Assembly (NCBI GenBank): GCA_013397845.1
Contig: VZTG01000546.1
Coordinates: 129,903-193,902 of the forward strand
Source of the DNA: Melanocharis versteri
Taxonomy: Eukaryota; Chordata; Aves; Passeriformes; Melanocharitidae
DNA length: 64,000 nucleotides
Direction of reading: 5' to 3'
The notes beneath the pieces are model-generated. The model did not search any database, was not told the DNA's origin, and saw nothing but the letters and a program-made list of their open reading frames with translations. Below, piece after piece: positions 24,103 through 35,378 of this stretch; positions within the stretch are counted from its first letter, which is position 1, and every line of letters begins with the position of its first letter. The position numbers were made by a program, and so were the translations under genes.

Positions 24103-24933
24103 TCAGGAAGGGACGGGGCTACGAGTGTTCTCAAAATATCTCAGGGAAGTTATTAACATCTGTAAATTGTGCTCCTGTTTCCCTGACAGCAGCAGCTTTG
24201 CTTGAAGATCTCGACGTTGCTGCCAGCCTGAGAACTTTACGCGCCTGTTGCAGTGATCCCTTCCCAAAAACACATCAATCACCAAAATAAGAGGGGTCTG
24301 AGCTCCCAGGTCAGAGCTTTTATAAAAATATACATGAAACAGCCTCCCGAGCCTCTTAATTTTGCGGAGCTGCAGCCTTTCATAGAAAAAAATATAGGGC
24401 TGGATGAAAATAAAGATGTTTCCAATGTGAAAAATGCACATTGGCTCTGTACATGCAGATTGTTTCAGGAGGTGTGTATCTTGGTGATAAAATGTACCAG
24501 CATATGATAAATAATAAAAGACTTGCCCCTGGTAATTATCAAATACCCCTGAGCATCTCCTTTGAGAACCTTCCCACAAAGCACTTGCCCTTCTCCCCTC
24601 AGTGTGTAGAAGGGAAACTTTTTTCCTTTTTTCAAACAAAACCAAAGTCAGTGGCTGAGATGTGCACACAAGCAGGCATTGCCCCAGGAAACAGGTTTTT
24701 ATAAAAGTAAAAATCACAAAAATATTAAAAAAAATAGAGCAACAGGCACCATGAGAGACTGGTAGGATTTGGGATCCAGAATTCCAGCATTTCCCCGGGG
24801 AATGGCACAAAGAGCATCCCTGTAGATGGGCAGTGTCCCATGGACAAAGGCAGCACCTCAGCAGGAGAATCTTGTGTTTCCAGTGCAAAGAGTTCAGACA
24901 GACACATTTTGTACAAACTTTCTGCATTTCCAT
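24103..24933 (-). other. 276-codon open frame, no recognised product
   Basis: This is the longest ATG-to-stop frame in non-repetitive sequence in the window. The predicted product is rich in Cys, Phe and Leu. It has two hydrophobic stretches, residues about 64-90 and 166-184, but no signal peptide, zinc-finger spacing or domain that I recognise. Splice sites, a TATA box and a supportive codon pattern are not apparent. It may be a chance frame, though its length is unusual for this composition, or an unannotated single-exon or lncRNA-borne frame. Confidence 0.1.
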
Positions 24934-27194
24934 GTGTTCTCCGTTAGCATTTAGGGAGGATTTCTCTGCTTTGGAAAGAATTCCTTTTTATGAAATTTGA
25001 CATCCGTGATCAGAGGAATCTCCTTTATAGGCTTTAGATACTGATACATGGTTACATTCCTGTGGAAGATAAACTGAGGGAAACTAAGGAAATTACTTGT
25101 TAAATCTGCTTACACAAATCTCTCTGCCTGCTGAAACAATTAATCAGCACTGGCTTTTCTCACATATGAATGAGAAAGGATGCAAAGTCTGGAGCACTCA
25201 GTCTGGAGCCATAAGCAGGCTGCATATTTGAATTCCTTTTATTAATTGCTTTGTTGTGACACTTACCCCAGGAAAATACTTTATCAGTTGTCTCTGCTAT
25301 AATTTGATATCAAATCCACTCAATATTCTACTTTTTTTTCTTCTTTTTTTTTAAACCTTTTGTCTGGACCAAGTTGTTTCTAATTTAGTGCTGTATGTCA
25401 TTTGCAACAGGATCCTTCAAGTTTCCTCTCTTAATTCATGACACCTGGTTTTTGTTATTTTTAAGACAGCCAAGGACACTGGGGCATTCACTCCACACAT
25501 TGTAAAAACACTTTAAAAGGGTGGCACACAGATGTATATAAACAGAGGCAAAGAGTCTATTCTGCTCCTGAAAAAATATGATTTTAAAAGAGTTGGGAAT
25601 ATGAGTCTGCTTCACACGGAAAAGGTTGGGTGTTTTTTCTTTTTCTTTGCTCTGTGGTGTCATGTCACAATTTAACATGGCTCTCATACACATAGAAAAA
25701 AATCATTTCAGCTGAATTGCTGGGGTCAGTGAGGGGTGAGGATCCCACCAGGAAGCAGCTGGAAGCCATTCCTGCCCCTGGCCCCGACACTGCCAGAGTG
25801 CCCCTGAGAACTGCACATCTGGAATTTGGAAAGACATCAAATTTAGTGGGACAAAATTCTTCTAAATTCATCAGTGATGTTAAGGTGAAGGTTTAAAAGT
25901 ATGTCAAGCAAATATTGGGATTGGCCATGTCATTCATTTCACATTTTTTACTTATCCATGTTGAGGTCCCAGAATGAGCCCAAAGGGTTTAGGAGAGGAA
26001 AGCCCCTTGCTCCCCACAGAAAGATTCTTACCACATGTTTCCTGCCCAGTTTCACACTGCTGGTCCTGTCTCCCTTTCAGGGCATCCTGCAGTTTATTTG
26101 AGCAGCTTTTAGAACGAGAGCCACCGGGAGGAAAGGCACCTGGCTGGCAATGGCACCACTGCCACCTCACGGGATGGAACCCCATTCCCTCGGCATTCCC
26201 ACTGGGACCCGTGCCAGGGCCCACGTGATGAAATCAGGGCTCTGGGGGTGCCTGTCTGACAGCAATAAACAGCCAAGACTGTCACGGGCAGATAGAATAA
26301 TTTTGGAAAATTGAAGACATCAAATTGCAGCGTTATTTTGAAGAATTATTATAAACGATACTCTGTGGCAATAAATCGTTTTGCCTCAAAATAGCAAACT
26401 CTGCTGTACCTCAGTAAGGAACATAAAACACACCACTGTGTGAAGTTCTGAGCTGACAGAGTGGACATTTCCAGGGTTTTGGTGTAGCTGGTCATAGCCT
26501 GGGTTTCTGCTGTGCTCCAAACACTTCCCCCAGCTTTGCAGCCCTTTGCTGGCTGCGCCTCAGGCTGCATCTCCTGCGTGGCTGGGTCAGAACAGCAACG
26601 AACCCACAGCACTTAAAGGTCCTTTGTTTTCTTCTGTTATTTATTTTCCTTTATTATTGCTTCCTAAATAATGGGACTAAACAGAATCCCCAATGCTAGT
26701 GGCTTTCCTTATGAAAGGATTGTGGATTTCCTTGTGGAAAAAAGCCTTGTAGAAGGAAAAGCAATACAAGTGATTCAATCATTTGATGGTTTGGCCTGTC
26801 TAATTCTTTCTTTGCTTGACCATGGTTTCACCCATCCCTTGTAAAGAGCTGAGCTCCATTATTCCAGCTTCCTGTCACGTTCTGAGGTTCTTAATCTGAT
26901 TTTATGAGCACTACAGCATTAATAGAACATTGCTTGTGTTAATTTTCCCTTCAGTCACCACCTACAACATATGGCCATTATTTTCACACTGGCAATATTC
27001 AAAGGAGATAGAATTTGAAGTCCTCATTTAGGTATTTAAAGCTTGAAAGTGTATTTCACTTCAAACTTCATTAGTAGGCCCCTGGCCCTCAGTGAGTGAC
27101 TGAAAATCAAAGTGGCTGGGTCAGGGATCAAGTTTCAGAAGTCAATTTTCCAAATATTGTTCTTCAGAGAGCAATACATTGATATTAAAATGAC

Positions 27195-27300
27195 AATTTG
27201 GACAATGGCCAAAGCCTCAGCCATTCTGAGTCCCACAAAAACGTTAGTTTATGCAAATCTCCAATAGCTTCAGTGCAGGAATGCAAATTTCTATCAGCGG
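27195..27300 (+). promoter_or_regulatory. Candidate regulatory cluster (SOX and two octamers)
   Basis: A SOX-type ACAATGG (27202-27208) is followed by two perfect octamers ATGCAAAT (27251-27258 and 27281-27288). The octamers are on the same strand, exactly 30 bp apart. ATGCAAAT is the known POU-domain factor site. Spacing and combination suggest an enhancer, but octamers also occur alone elsewhere in this AT-rich window. Confidence 0.25.
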
Positions 27301-29374
27301 CCAAGAAATTAGAGAGATGGCAAGGATTGTTGTGCTATCTGAGATACTTCCTTTCGAATTCTTGAGCAAGGAGTGAAACCACCTTCATCCTTGATGTGGG
27401 CTGGTGAAGGGAAGATTTTGAGAAGCAGGAGAATAAGATGAATATTAAAGACATTTTACATTCTCAAACATTTTCCTATATTTGTGCCAGTTTCTGCATA
27501 AAAACAATTGTGTATTGTGTAAAACACAATGCACAATTTAAATTTATGAGTGAGTTGTTTATCTAAAACTGCTGCAGGATGTACATAAAAAGCATAAATG
27601 CAAAGAGAAAAAATTAAGTATAACAATTAATTTTTCCCTTAAAGGTCTCAGGACAATAATTTCTGACAATATTCTGCAAAACCCAGATTTTTCAATATTC
27701 TGTTGAGATATCAAAAGTAAAATTGATGATCCCTAGAAAAGGCCAAAATCTCTTCAAAATTTATTGTGATTCAGGGAACTGAATTTGTGACTCATCACAA
27801 AGCCTGATTTTCTCAAAATAATCATCATTCAGGCACTGAAAATCAGGCAGCTAAAAGAATTTTAAAAGTTTTTCTGAAAATCAAAAGCACCCAGACTGTC
27901 AAGTGACTTTTGAGGATCTGCAAAACATAAAAATACCTCATGGAAGCTGTTATTCTTTATTATTGCTTTTCCAGTAATTAAACTTGAAAGGGTATGAGCT
28001 ACAGTCTAAAATGAAAAAAGAAAAACAAAATTCATTATGGAACTAGGAACAGACAAACCAAGTCCCATGAATTTTGCCCTTTTTCCTTAACTAACTATTA
28101 AAAAATCTTTAAATAATTTTAATTACTCATATTGTTCTTTCAATAATTAAGAAAAACTTATTTCAACCAAGTTTTTTCAATGGAAGGTAAAACACACTCG
28201 GGTGTTTTTCACTGCAGGAGTTGACAGCTGCTGGTGGGTGAGATCACATCAACCCCCAGCAGAGGAGCACAGGGCAGACATTCCTTCTGCAGACACAAAT
28301 ATAAGAATTCTGTTTGTTTTGAAGTTTCATTTCCCAGAACCAAACATTTGAGAGCTGTTTGTGTTGGTTTCTAAACAGCTCACAAAGCCCAGGCCTTGAA
28401 GGTTTCCAAATGGAGCCGCAAAGTTTGTCAGTGATATTAATGTGGGGTTTATTTTTCTTGTAAATAGTTATTATTTTTTTGTCCTGGAAAAACATTTGGA
28501 TGCAAAGGCTGCAATGTTTTTTTGTTGTTTTGTTTGATACCAGATACTTTCAGCATCAGAATAAGGCACCATGCAGGAAAACCAGCCAGGACTATCGCAA
28601 TAATTGCAGTCCCTGGGAGATAAATCTGCCTCTGGTCTGATGTATAAAGGAAACATCCAAACGCTTCATATTATGGGGTATTATTTAAACAAAAATCACA
28701 GAATTGGCTACCTCGAGATGTACAACACTTACCTGTCCAAACCTTTATCTCCTCAGGAATTCTGAGGTGGGTTAGAGATCGCAGAGGACTCTGAGACAAG
28801 AGCTCTGTAAATGCTGATTACCAGTATTTTAGTGATGAGGGTGTTAGCCAGCATCTTGCCACTGTCATTGCTAATTTTGCTGGCTGTGATCCAGTTATTA
28901 AACAGATTAATGAGAAACCCAGATGAGTTGGTGTTGTGCAGACTTCGACACACTTCCTCCAGCAGAAAGCAGGACAATCAGTCCTGAACTATCAATCACT
29001 ATTAATTACCTCCTTCATAGGGCTGCTCATGGAACTAGTAGGAAAATGTGAACTCATCAGACCCCAAACTTTGCACAGAATCTTCCTGGTTCCCATAAAA
29101 ACTTCTGAAGAGGAGAATTTCCCCGTGTGTAACTCAGTGCCAAGACAGGACTAAGGTACATGGGTAAATCAGCTGTTTGAACATCAGCTCCATCTCGGTG
29201 CTGGAGTCAGACCAAACAACACACAGTAAAAAAGAACTGGATTTATTATTTTTACAATGCCATAAAGAGATGTCCTGCCTCCAATTTTTAAAAGATATTC
29301 TGGATGGTCAGAAGCACCTCTCTGATGACACCGTGGTCCTTTCGTGGTATTAAAAGGAGGGAAAATAAATTCTT

Positions 29375-29396
29375 TATATATATATATATATATATA
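29375..29396. repeat. (TA)11 microsatellite
   Basis: Eleven perfect TA units are followed by CATTTAC. Confidence 0.95.
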
Positions 29397-30035
29397 CATT
29401 TACTTACACACTTAATAAATGCTTGCACACCACAAAGAAAAGCAGCATCAGCACTCTGACTGGATCTACAGAACACATGGGGGAGGTATGTACAGGGAAA
29501 AAATGTGTGTGAAAGACTCTGGAATATAAATTCTCAGCAGAAAGGGTTTTAATTCTCAAATTCCTAAGTCACTCAGTAGTGTGAGAGCTGGACTTTGAAG
29601 GGGACAGGATGTAAGGACAGAGGCTCAAACCAGAGGATCTTCTGCTCCATTCTCCTGTCTGCAGCAGCAGCAGCAAAAACAAGAGCACAGGAGACACAGG
29701 ATACGACATTTTCTCTATTTTCCCTACGGTATTTTCTCAATTTCCAACAATTCGCATTTTCACCTGCAAGCAGCTGTTTTCTCTGTATTTAGGAAGTCTC
29801 TGTGTGTGCACCAGCCGTGAGCTTCTCTTGAACCCAAGCTTTCAGCACGCAGAGCATCCTGCGGTAGAAGCTCTGCGCAGCTCATCCACACGTGGTGTGA
29901 ACAAGTTGCTGGTTTGCTCTGATGTCTTTTTGACCACTTTGTTCCTGTTTCCTGCTCATAAAAAGCACTGAACAGTCGATCTCCACAGCGATCAACCCAC
30001 GGGACACATCCCCATCTCCCTCCTCACCTCTCAGT

Positions 30036-30520
30036 CATCTCCTCTCTAGGCTGAAGGGCCCCAGCCAACTTGATTGCTCGCAGCCCACGAGCCATCTCCT
30101 GCTTTTGATCATCCTTGTTTCCTTTTCCTGACCCTTTTCCAGCTGCATGGGATCATTTTTGATGTGGCAGAGCCACACACAGAATTCAAGACACTGATGA
30201 GTCCCAGATTGATAGAGTTGTGTCATGAGGTTCCTCTGCTCTGTTCTCTATTCCTTCCTCAGCATCTCTGACCTCCTTTTAATTTATTACTCTAAATTAA
30301 CACTTTTATAGAACTTTATTGCTCTGTCCTGAATTTTCATAGATTTACCTTGTTACTGAGAGGTATTGGGCAATGTTTTCGCTTCATAGATGAAGGTTTC
30401 ACCCCTGTTAACCACATTGGACATATCTACATTTAATTTTGTGGGATATCTCAAAGCCAAATCACAGAAGACCTCACAAGATCTTTCTGCATTTCTTTGA
30501 AACCAGCTCTTGTTAGGCAG
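30036..30520 (-). mobile_element. Ancient CR1/L3-like relic
   Basis: On the minus strand the part below 30260 follows the layout of old amniote CR1/L3 elements. On the plus strand one sees CTCTCTAGGCTGAAGGGCCC, then ATCATCCTTGTTTCCTTTTC and CTGACCCTTTTCCAG, then GTTCTCTATTCCTTCCTCA. Further along, ACCACATTGGACATATC and TTTAATTTTGTGGGAT, then CTCACAAGATCTTTCTGCAT, match the next blocks of the same family. Divergence is far higher than in the young CR1 copies. The second half (after 30290) is less certain than the first. Confidence 0.55.
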
Positions 30521-32639
30521 GAAAAACCTACTACTACAGACTGGAGATGGTTTTACCAAGAGGAGATAAGATGGTGGTTGTTACAGCCATCCTAAAAACT
30601 GAAATGAGAGCATGGTTAATAAAGATAATTTAAAGATGTTCACCAAGAAGTCAGAGCCAGTTTAAAGCACATGGAAAAATCTGACGTACATTGAAATAAA
30701 AGAAGCAAAGCTTCTTCCTTTTGTTCTTCTATTTGTTAGGGGGAAAAGTCATTTTCCCAGTGGACTAATGCACTGATACTTTGTTGTTTGGGTTGGGGTT
30801 TTGCATCAGTTATTTTTCCAGTGACCACCCGTTTTCAGCCCCCATCCTTGTCAGGAGACTGGAACAGGTCTACAGCTCTTTCAAGCAACTTATGACAGAA
30901 AACCCCCAAACAAACCACAACACACACACCAAAGCCCCTTTAGATGAGGGTGGCTCCAGGAGTTTTTAAAATAACACACTTTCCAAAGAAGCAGCCAGCA
31001 CTTCCCACTGTCCTCTCCATCCCAGCCGCAGGGACAGCCCAGAGCCTGCAGGAAGCCCAGTGCCACCGGTGCAGGAAGCAAAGGTCACTCTGCTGGAAGA
31101 TCCCGTGCCTTTCCCTCTGCAGGGTGGTAAATCTGAGCTGAGCGAGCGGTGGATATGTTCTGACTCCAACAGCAGAGACAGGAGCTGCCTCGCAGGACTC
31201 AACTCTGAGAACGCCTTGAAGGCGTTTCCTTTCCCCTGCAGCACCCAGCTGGGTTTTAACCTCCACCAGCACCACAAGGCCTCTCTTGGGACCACTCAGG
31301 AGAGTTTTAATAAACTGCTGAGAGTCCTCCTCAAGCACAGCCACCCTTTGTGCAACAATTGTACACAAGGATTGTGCAACAAACCTGTAAATCTGTCATC
31401 AACCCCCACGCCCCATTAAAATGAAAATCTACCTTTGTGCCTCGTCACTGCTGTCCCACAGGTCACAGCCAACACAATGCAGCCCCAGAATATTCATGTT
31501 GGAACATGGCTAATTTAATAATTCCTGCAAGGGAATGCTGACATGACCAGCCTGAGCCAAGGGAAGGCTTGGGGATAACTCCAGTGAGGTGTGATCAAAT
31601 GTGTTCCAGGTGATTGCAGCTGATGTAGTTTATTTAATAAAATATCTCCTGTATGGTAAACAGGTAAAAATCTGTCAGTGCAGTCAGAACAGAAAAAGGG
31701 GGGAATCCTTTTATAGCAAAATTTTTCCAGAAGCAAATATCACACTGAAATGTAACAGAGTTTTCTTCTGCCAGTGGCCACAATCTTGGATCATTAAACT
31801 GACAGAAATTAAACATCTCTAGCTAAAATTGAGCTTATTGTCTCTCCCAGCAAACCTTTCCACTGAGGATTTCAAACAGACAAAAATGTGACCAGCAGCC
31901 AGGGATCAGAGTGTGTTTGTACAAAAGAGATGAGGATATTCTGTAGCCTTAAATAATTTTACTAAATGGATGAAGATGGAAAATCTAAAGTTAGAACCCC
32001 TGTGAACAGCCTGACAATACCTTCCCTGTTTGAGAGGATCCTAATGACAGACACAGTCATTAGTTAAATTAGATGAAGGTACCAAGGACATCTCATGCGT
32101 GATTTTATTGCCTACAACCAAATACAAGTTTAACTGACAACCATTCACTAAATTAAGCAGGTAGAGAAAAAAAAACCCAGCATGTGATGACACAAAAGAT
32201 TATTGTCTGATAAAGGGGAGAGAGGAAAGGAAAAAAAAAACAAAAACAAAACTAGTAAAAGGAAATAAAGCAGCCCAGAGCACAGAAGCAGCCTCATGTC
32301 CTAACGCTGCCTTTGGAAAGCAAACAAAATTTAAGTTAGGGAAGTGTAATGTGTAAATTCTGCCTGTTCTGGATTCGTAGCTAAAGCAGCAGAGTCTTCT
32401 TCACTTTTGGGGTGGAGCTGGAGCTCCCACCCCAGACCCTTCCAGGAGCCAGGAGTATTTTGTTCCCTCTCTGCACCTCCTTTTTCCTGGGGACTCCTCT
32501 GGGCATGAGACGATGCCACTTCCTCCCAAAATGAGAGAGAAAAACTAAAGACAAATCCCTCATTTGATCAAGACTTTAACTGTTACAAAGCAGTGATTAT
32601 ATTGATATATAATGAAATGGTTTCACCCTTTTCACGACA
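30521..32639. other. Unique non-coding sequence
   Basis: A moderately GC-rich patch at about 30940-31300 carries overlapping frames of up to 142 codons on both strands without known domains. The remainder is AT-rich with no recognised repeat. Confidence 0.4.
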
Positions 32640-32735
32640 AGGTTTAGTGGCCTTGGTGGTGCTCGCTCACAGGTTGGATTTGGTGATCTTGGAGGTCTTT
32701 TCCAACCTGAATGACTCTGGGATTCTCTAGATTTG
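32640..32735 (+). mobile_element. CR1 3'-end fragment
   Basis: The segment AGGTTTAGTGGCCTTGGTGG, then GATCTTGGAGGTCTTTTCC, AACCTGAATGACTCTGGGAT and TCT matches the last ~95 bp of CR1. It ends in a degenerate ATTCTATG-type octamer. It is very short and more diverged than the 15.2- and 35.1-kb copies. Confidence 0.8.
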
Positions 32736-35102
32736 TAATGTGTATATAATTCACACATCCAGAGCTTTTGGGAGCACAGTCAATAAATCACCAATCCACA
32801 GGTCTCAAAGTATATAAAAGAAAATAATAAAGTACAAATAATAAAAAATTACATATTGTTTATTCGGTTTGTTTTCAGTAAATTTCTCATACACAATTTT
32901 TACCTTTTCCTATGAAAACAACCCAAACAGGACTGAGGCTGCTGCAGTGCTGTGACTGCCAGCTCTGAATTACAGCACAGGTTTGGCACATTAGGAAGAG
33001 TTTAAAAAGCTCTTGCAAAAATTACAGTATTAAGAGTACAGTGAGATTGGATTCATTTTGTACTATTTCCATCCTCATTAAACCATTTTTAATCAGTCAC
33101 ACTTTCTGTTCTTTTCATGAACCTTTGCAAGAAAAAGCCATCACAATTCTAATTAGTGATATTAGTATTGCGTTTTGTAATTCACGTTCCACATTCTCAT
33201 GGCCAGAATGCCCCAGAGCTGCTGTTCTCCAAGAAATCACAATTAATTTAATCACTCTGAAATTACAGACCACCACTTCAGCCCACTGAAAAAATCTCCC
33301 TGGGCTTTGAGAGCAGGCACTGGATAAGAGATCAGAGAAATCCCAACAGAGCAGTGTGCTCACAGGGGCTGGGACAGGAGCTGACGTGGGTTCCACCAAA
33401 TGTCATCTGAGTTTGAGATGCAAGTTAAAAAATCAGAAATTTTCTACGAACCCCTCAGAAATGCTCAAAAATTATTCTTTTGCAGTATTGGGATGAATTA
33501 CTCCAGATATATGGAAGTATACACCAAATGATTACTTGTTCCAAGCAATAAATTACACAAAAATAATCAATCCATTGTTAGAAAATGCCTTCAACCCAGA
33601 CATGGTGTCTAATTGTCCCTTCAAAGAAAACCAGGCAATCAAAGGTGCTGAACTCCCAAGGAAAATTTAAATTCCAAGCAGCAGGAGTGTGTGTGCTGCT
33701 CTACAATAATTTCACGTTTGCTAAGAAAAACCCGATATCCTCCTGACAAATTTACTCCTTGAAGGGTGGCAAAGGAAGATGATGGCAATTGTGTTTCCTT
33801 GGTTCGGTATCGAATTGAGTTCAAGCCTCACTGAGCTTATCTGGTGAATTTTACTCTTTTCTGACATTCTTGGTGCCCACACCCTGACTCAGGAAAAACC
33901 AGCCTGGCCCCTGGCAAACCCATCACTGCAGGTATTCAGGGCAGCTCCCCTGGACATCTTGGTGCTGAGTCAATCCGTTAAAGCTTCCCCAGATCCAGAC
34001 TGCTCCCGCCAGGTTCCTCCCCATTTCCAGAGCCTGAGTGCATCACGCAGGAGGCTCTGGGGGTAATTAGCTGCTGACGAGCTGCTCACACGAGCTGCAG
34101 GCGCAGAGCTGCCTCTCGCTGCCTCCCCGTGTGCTCCCGGCACAAAGGGTGCAATTAATGCACTGCACCCCTTCCCTGGCAGCTGCTGCAGCATCTCTGC
34201 CCCGGAGCAGCAGCAGGGATGCATTACAGCTGTGTGGGCTCTGCGTGAGCCATCTCATCTCCTCGCTGTTTCACCGTGGGCACCGCTGATGAAGCTGGCT
34301 GATCGCCTCACCGTCCCACAGCTGGTTTTTCCCACTCGTTGCACCCCGCGATGGAGCTCTGCACGATGAAATGCTGCCTCGCAGCAGCTTCAGGGTAACA
34401 CGCAGCCGAGGCAGGTGGTCTGTCCTAGCTGGGGTTCTTGTCCTGGACAAGGGGGAATATTTCAGCCACTTGCCCAGGATCTCCCAGGGAAAAAATCACT
34501 CTTCAGAAAAGCCGGAATGACACAGACAGAAAGAGCTGGATTGTACACGAGGTGTAACCCCAAAATACATCAGTGCCACAGGATGATGAGGGTTTCCTGG
34601 TAAGCCAGGCAGGAACCTGGGGCTCCCCGTTGCGTGGGGAGCACTGTGGATGCTGCATGCCAGAGCAGGTGGCGTGTCCTGCCCGTGTGACAGCTGCCAC
34701 CGCCGCCTGTCAGTGCCGCCACCTCACCAAGAGCCCACAGTGACAGCAGATAAGAGGGTGCTGCAGATAATGCCTGCAGTTAGCAGTGAGTGGAGACACT
34801 GGGAATTCTGCTTCTCCAGGCAGCCCCCAACGCTTCGGTCCTTTCACGGGAAGATCTTTTAATAATCCATATCCATTCATTCAATGCCACTCTGCTTAGC
34901 TTCCAAAAAATATGGAAGCAGGAAAGAGACTGAAAGAAAATAAAACACAAATCCTTTATGTTGCCAAATTACCAAGGGAGAGCAAATTTGTTCCTTTCAA
35001 AGACACTAAAAATAATTAAGTACACCATAAAATTGTCTGGCTATTTCTATAGGGAGAGTTTTAATTCTACGTTAAATCAAAAGAGTTTCAGGCTCTTTAA
35101 AA
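32736..35102. other. Unique non-coding sequence
   Basis: No gene was recognised. The part from 33960 to 34400 is GC-richer with several CpG. Around it the sequence is AT-rich. Confidence 0.4.
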
Positions 35103-35378
35103 GGGCCTGGAGTGACAGGACAAGGGGGAATGGGTTCAAACTGCCAGAGGAGGGTCAGATGGGATATTGGTCAGGAATTGTTCCCTGGGAGGGTGGGCAG
35201 GCCCTGGCACAGGGTGCCCAGAGAAGCTGGGGCTGCCCCTGGATCCCTGGCAGTGCCCAAGGCCAGGCTGGACACTGGGGCTGGGAGCAGCCTGGGACAG
35301 TGGAAGGTGTCCCTGCCCATGGCAGGGGTGGCACTGGATGGGCTTTGAGGTCCCTCCCCACCCAAAGAATCTTTACAG
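35103..35378 (+). mobile_element. CR1 retrotransposon 3' end
   Basis: The plus strand keeps the RT C-terminal signature SDRTRGNGFKLPE (about 35112-35150). The GGAATTGTTCCCTGGGAGG, GGCACAGGGTGCCCAGAG and GTGGAAGGTGTCCCTGCCC blocks follow. It ends at TTTGAGGTCCCTCCCC and ACCCAAAGAATCTTT, where the terminal octamer should be. It is 5'-truncated at about 35103. An open frame passes through it but mixes two CR1 reading frames. Confidence 0.93.

Larger units (their letters stand above)
24934..30035. other. Unique AT-rich non-coding sequence
   Basis: No gene was recognised. The stretch contains a pyrimidine tract at 25331-25352, a candidate regulatory cluster at 27195-27300, a (TA)11 microsatellite at 29375-29396 and a short (CAG)5 at about 29659. 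Long AT-rich runs dominate 27.4-28.2 kb. Confidence 0.45.

Noticed and set aside
35129..35141. GGGTTCAAACTGC as a possible tRNA B box
   Set aside because: It is part of the CR1 reverse-transcriptase C-terminal coding segment (RTRGNGFKL). There is no A box or cloverleaf around it.
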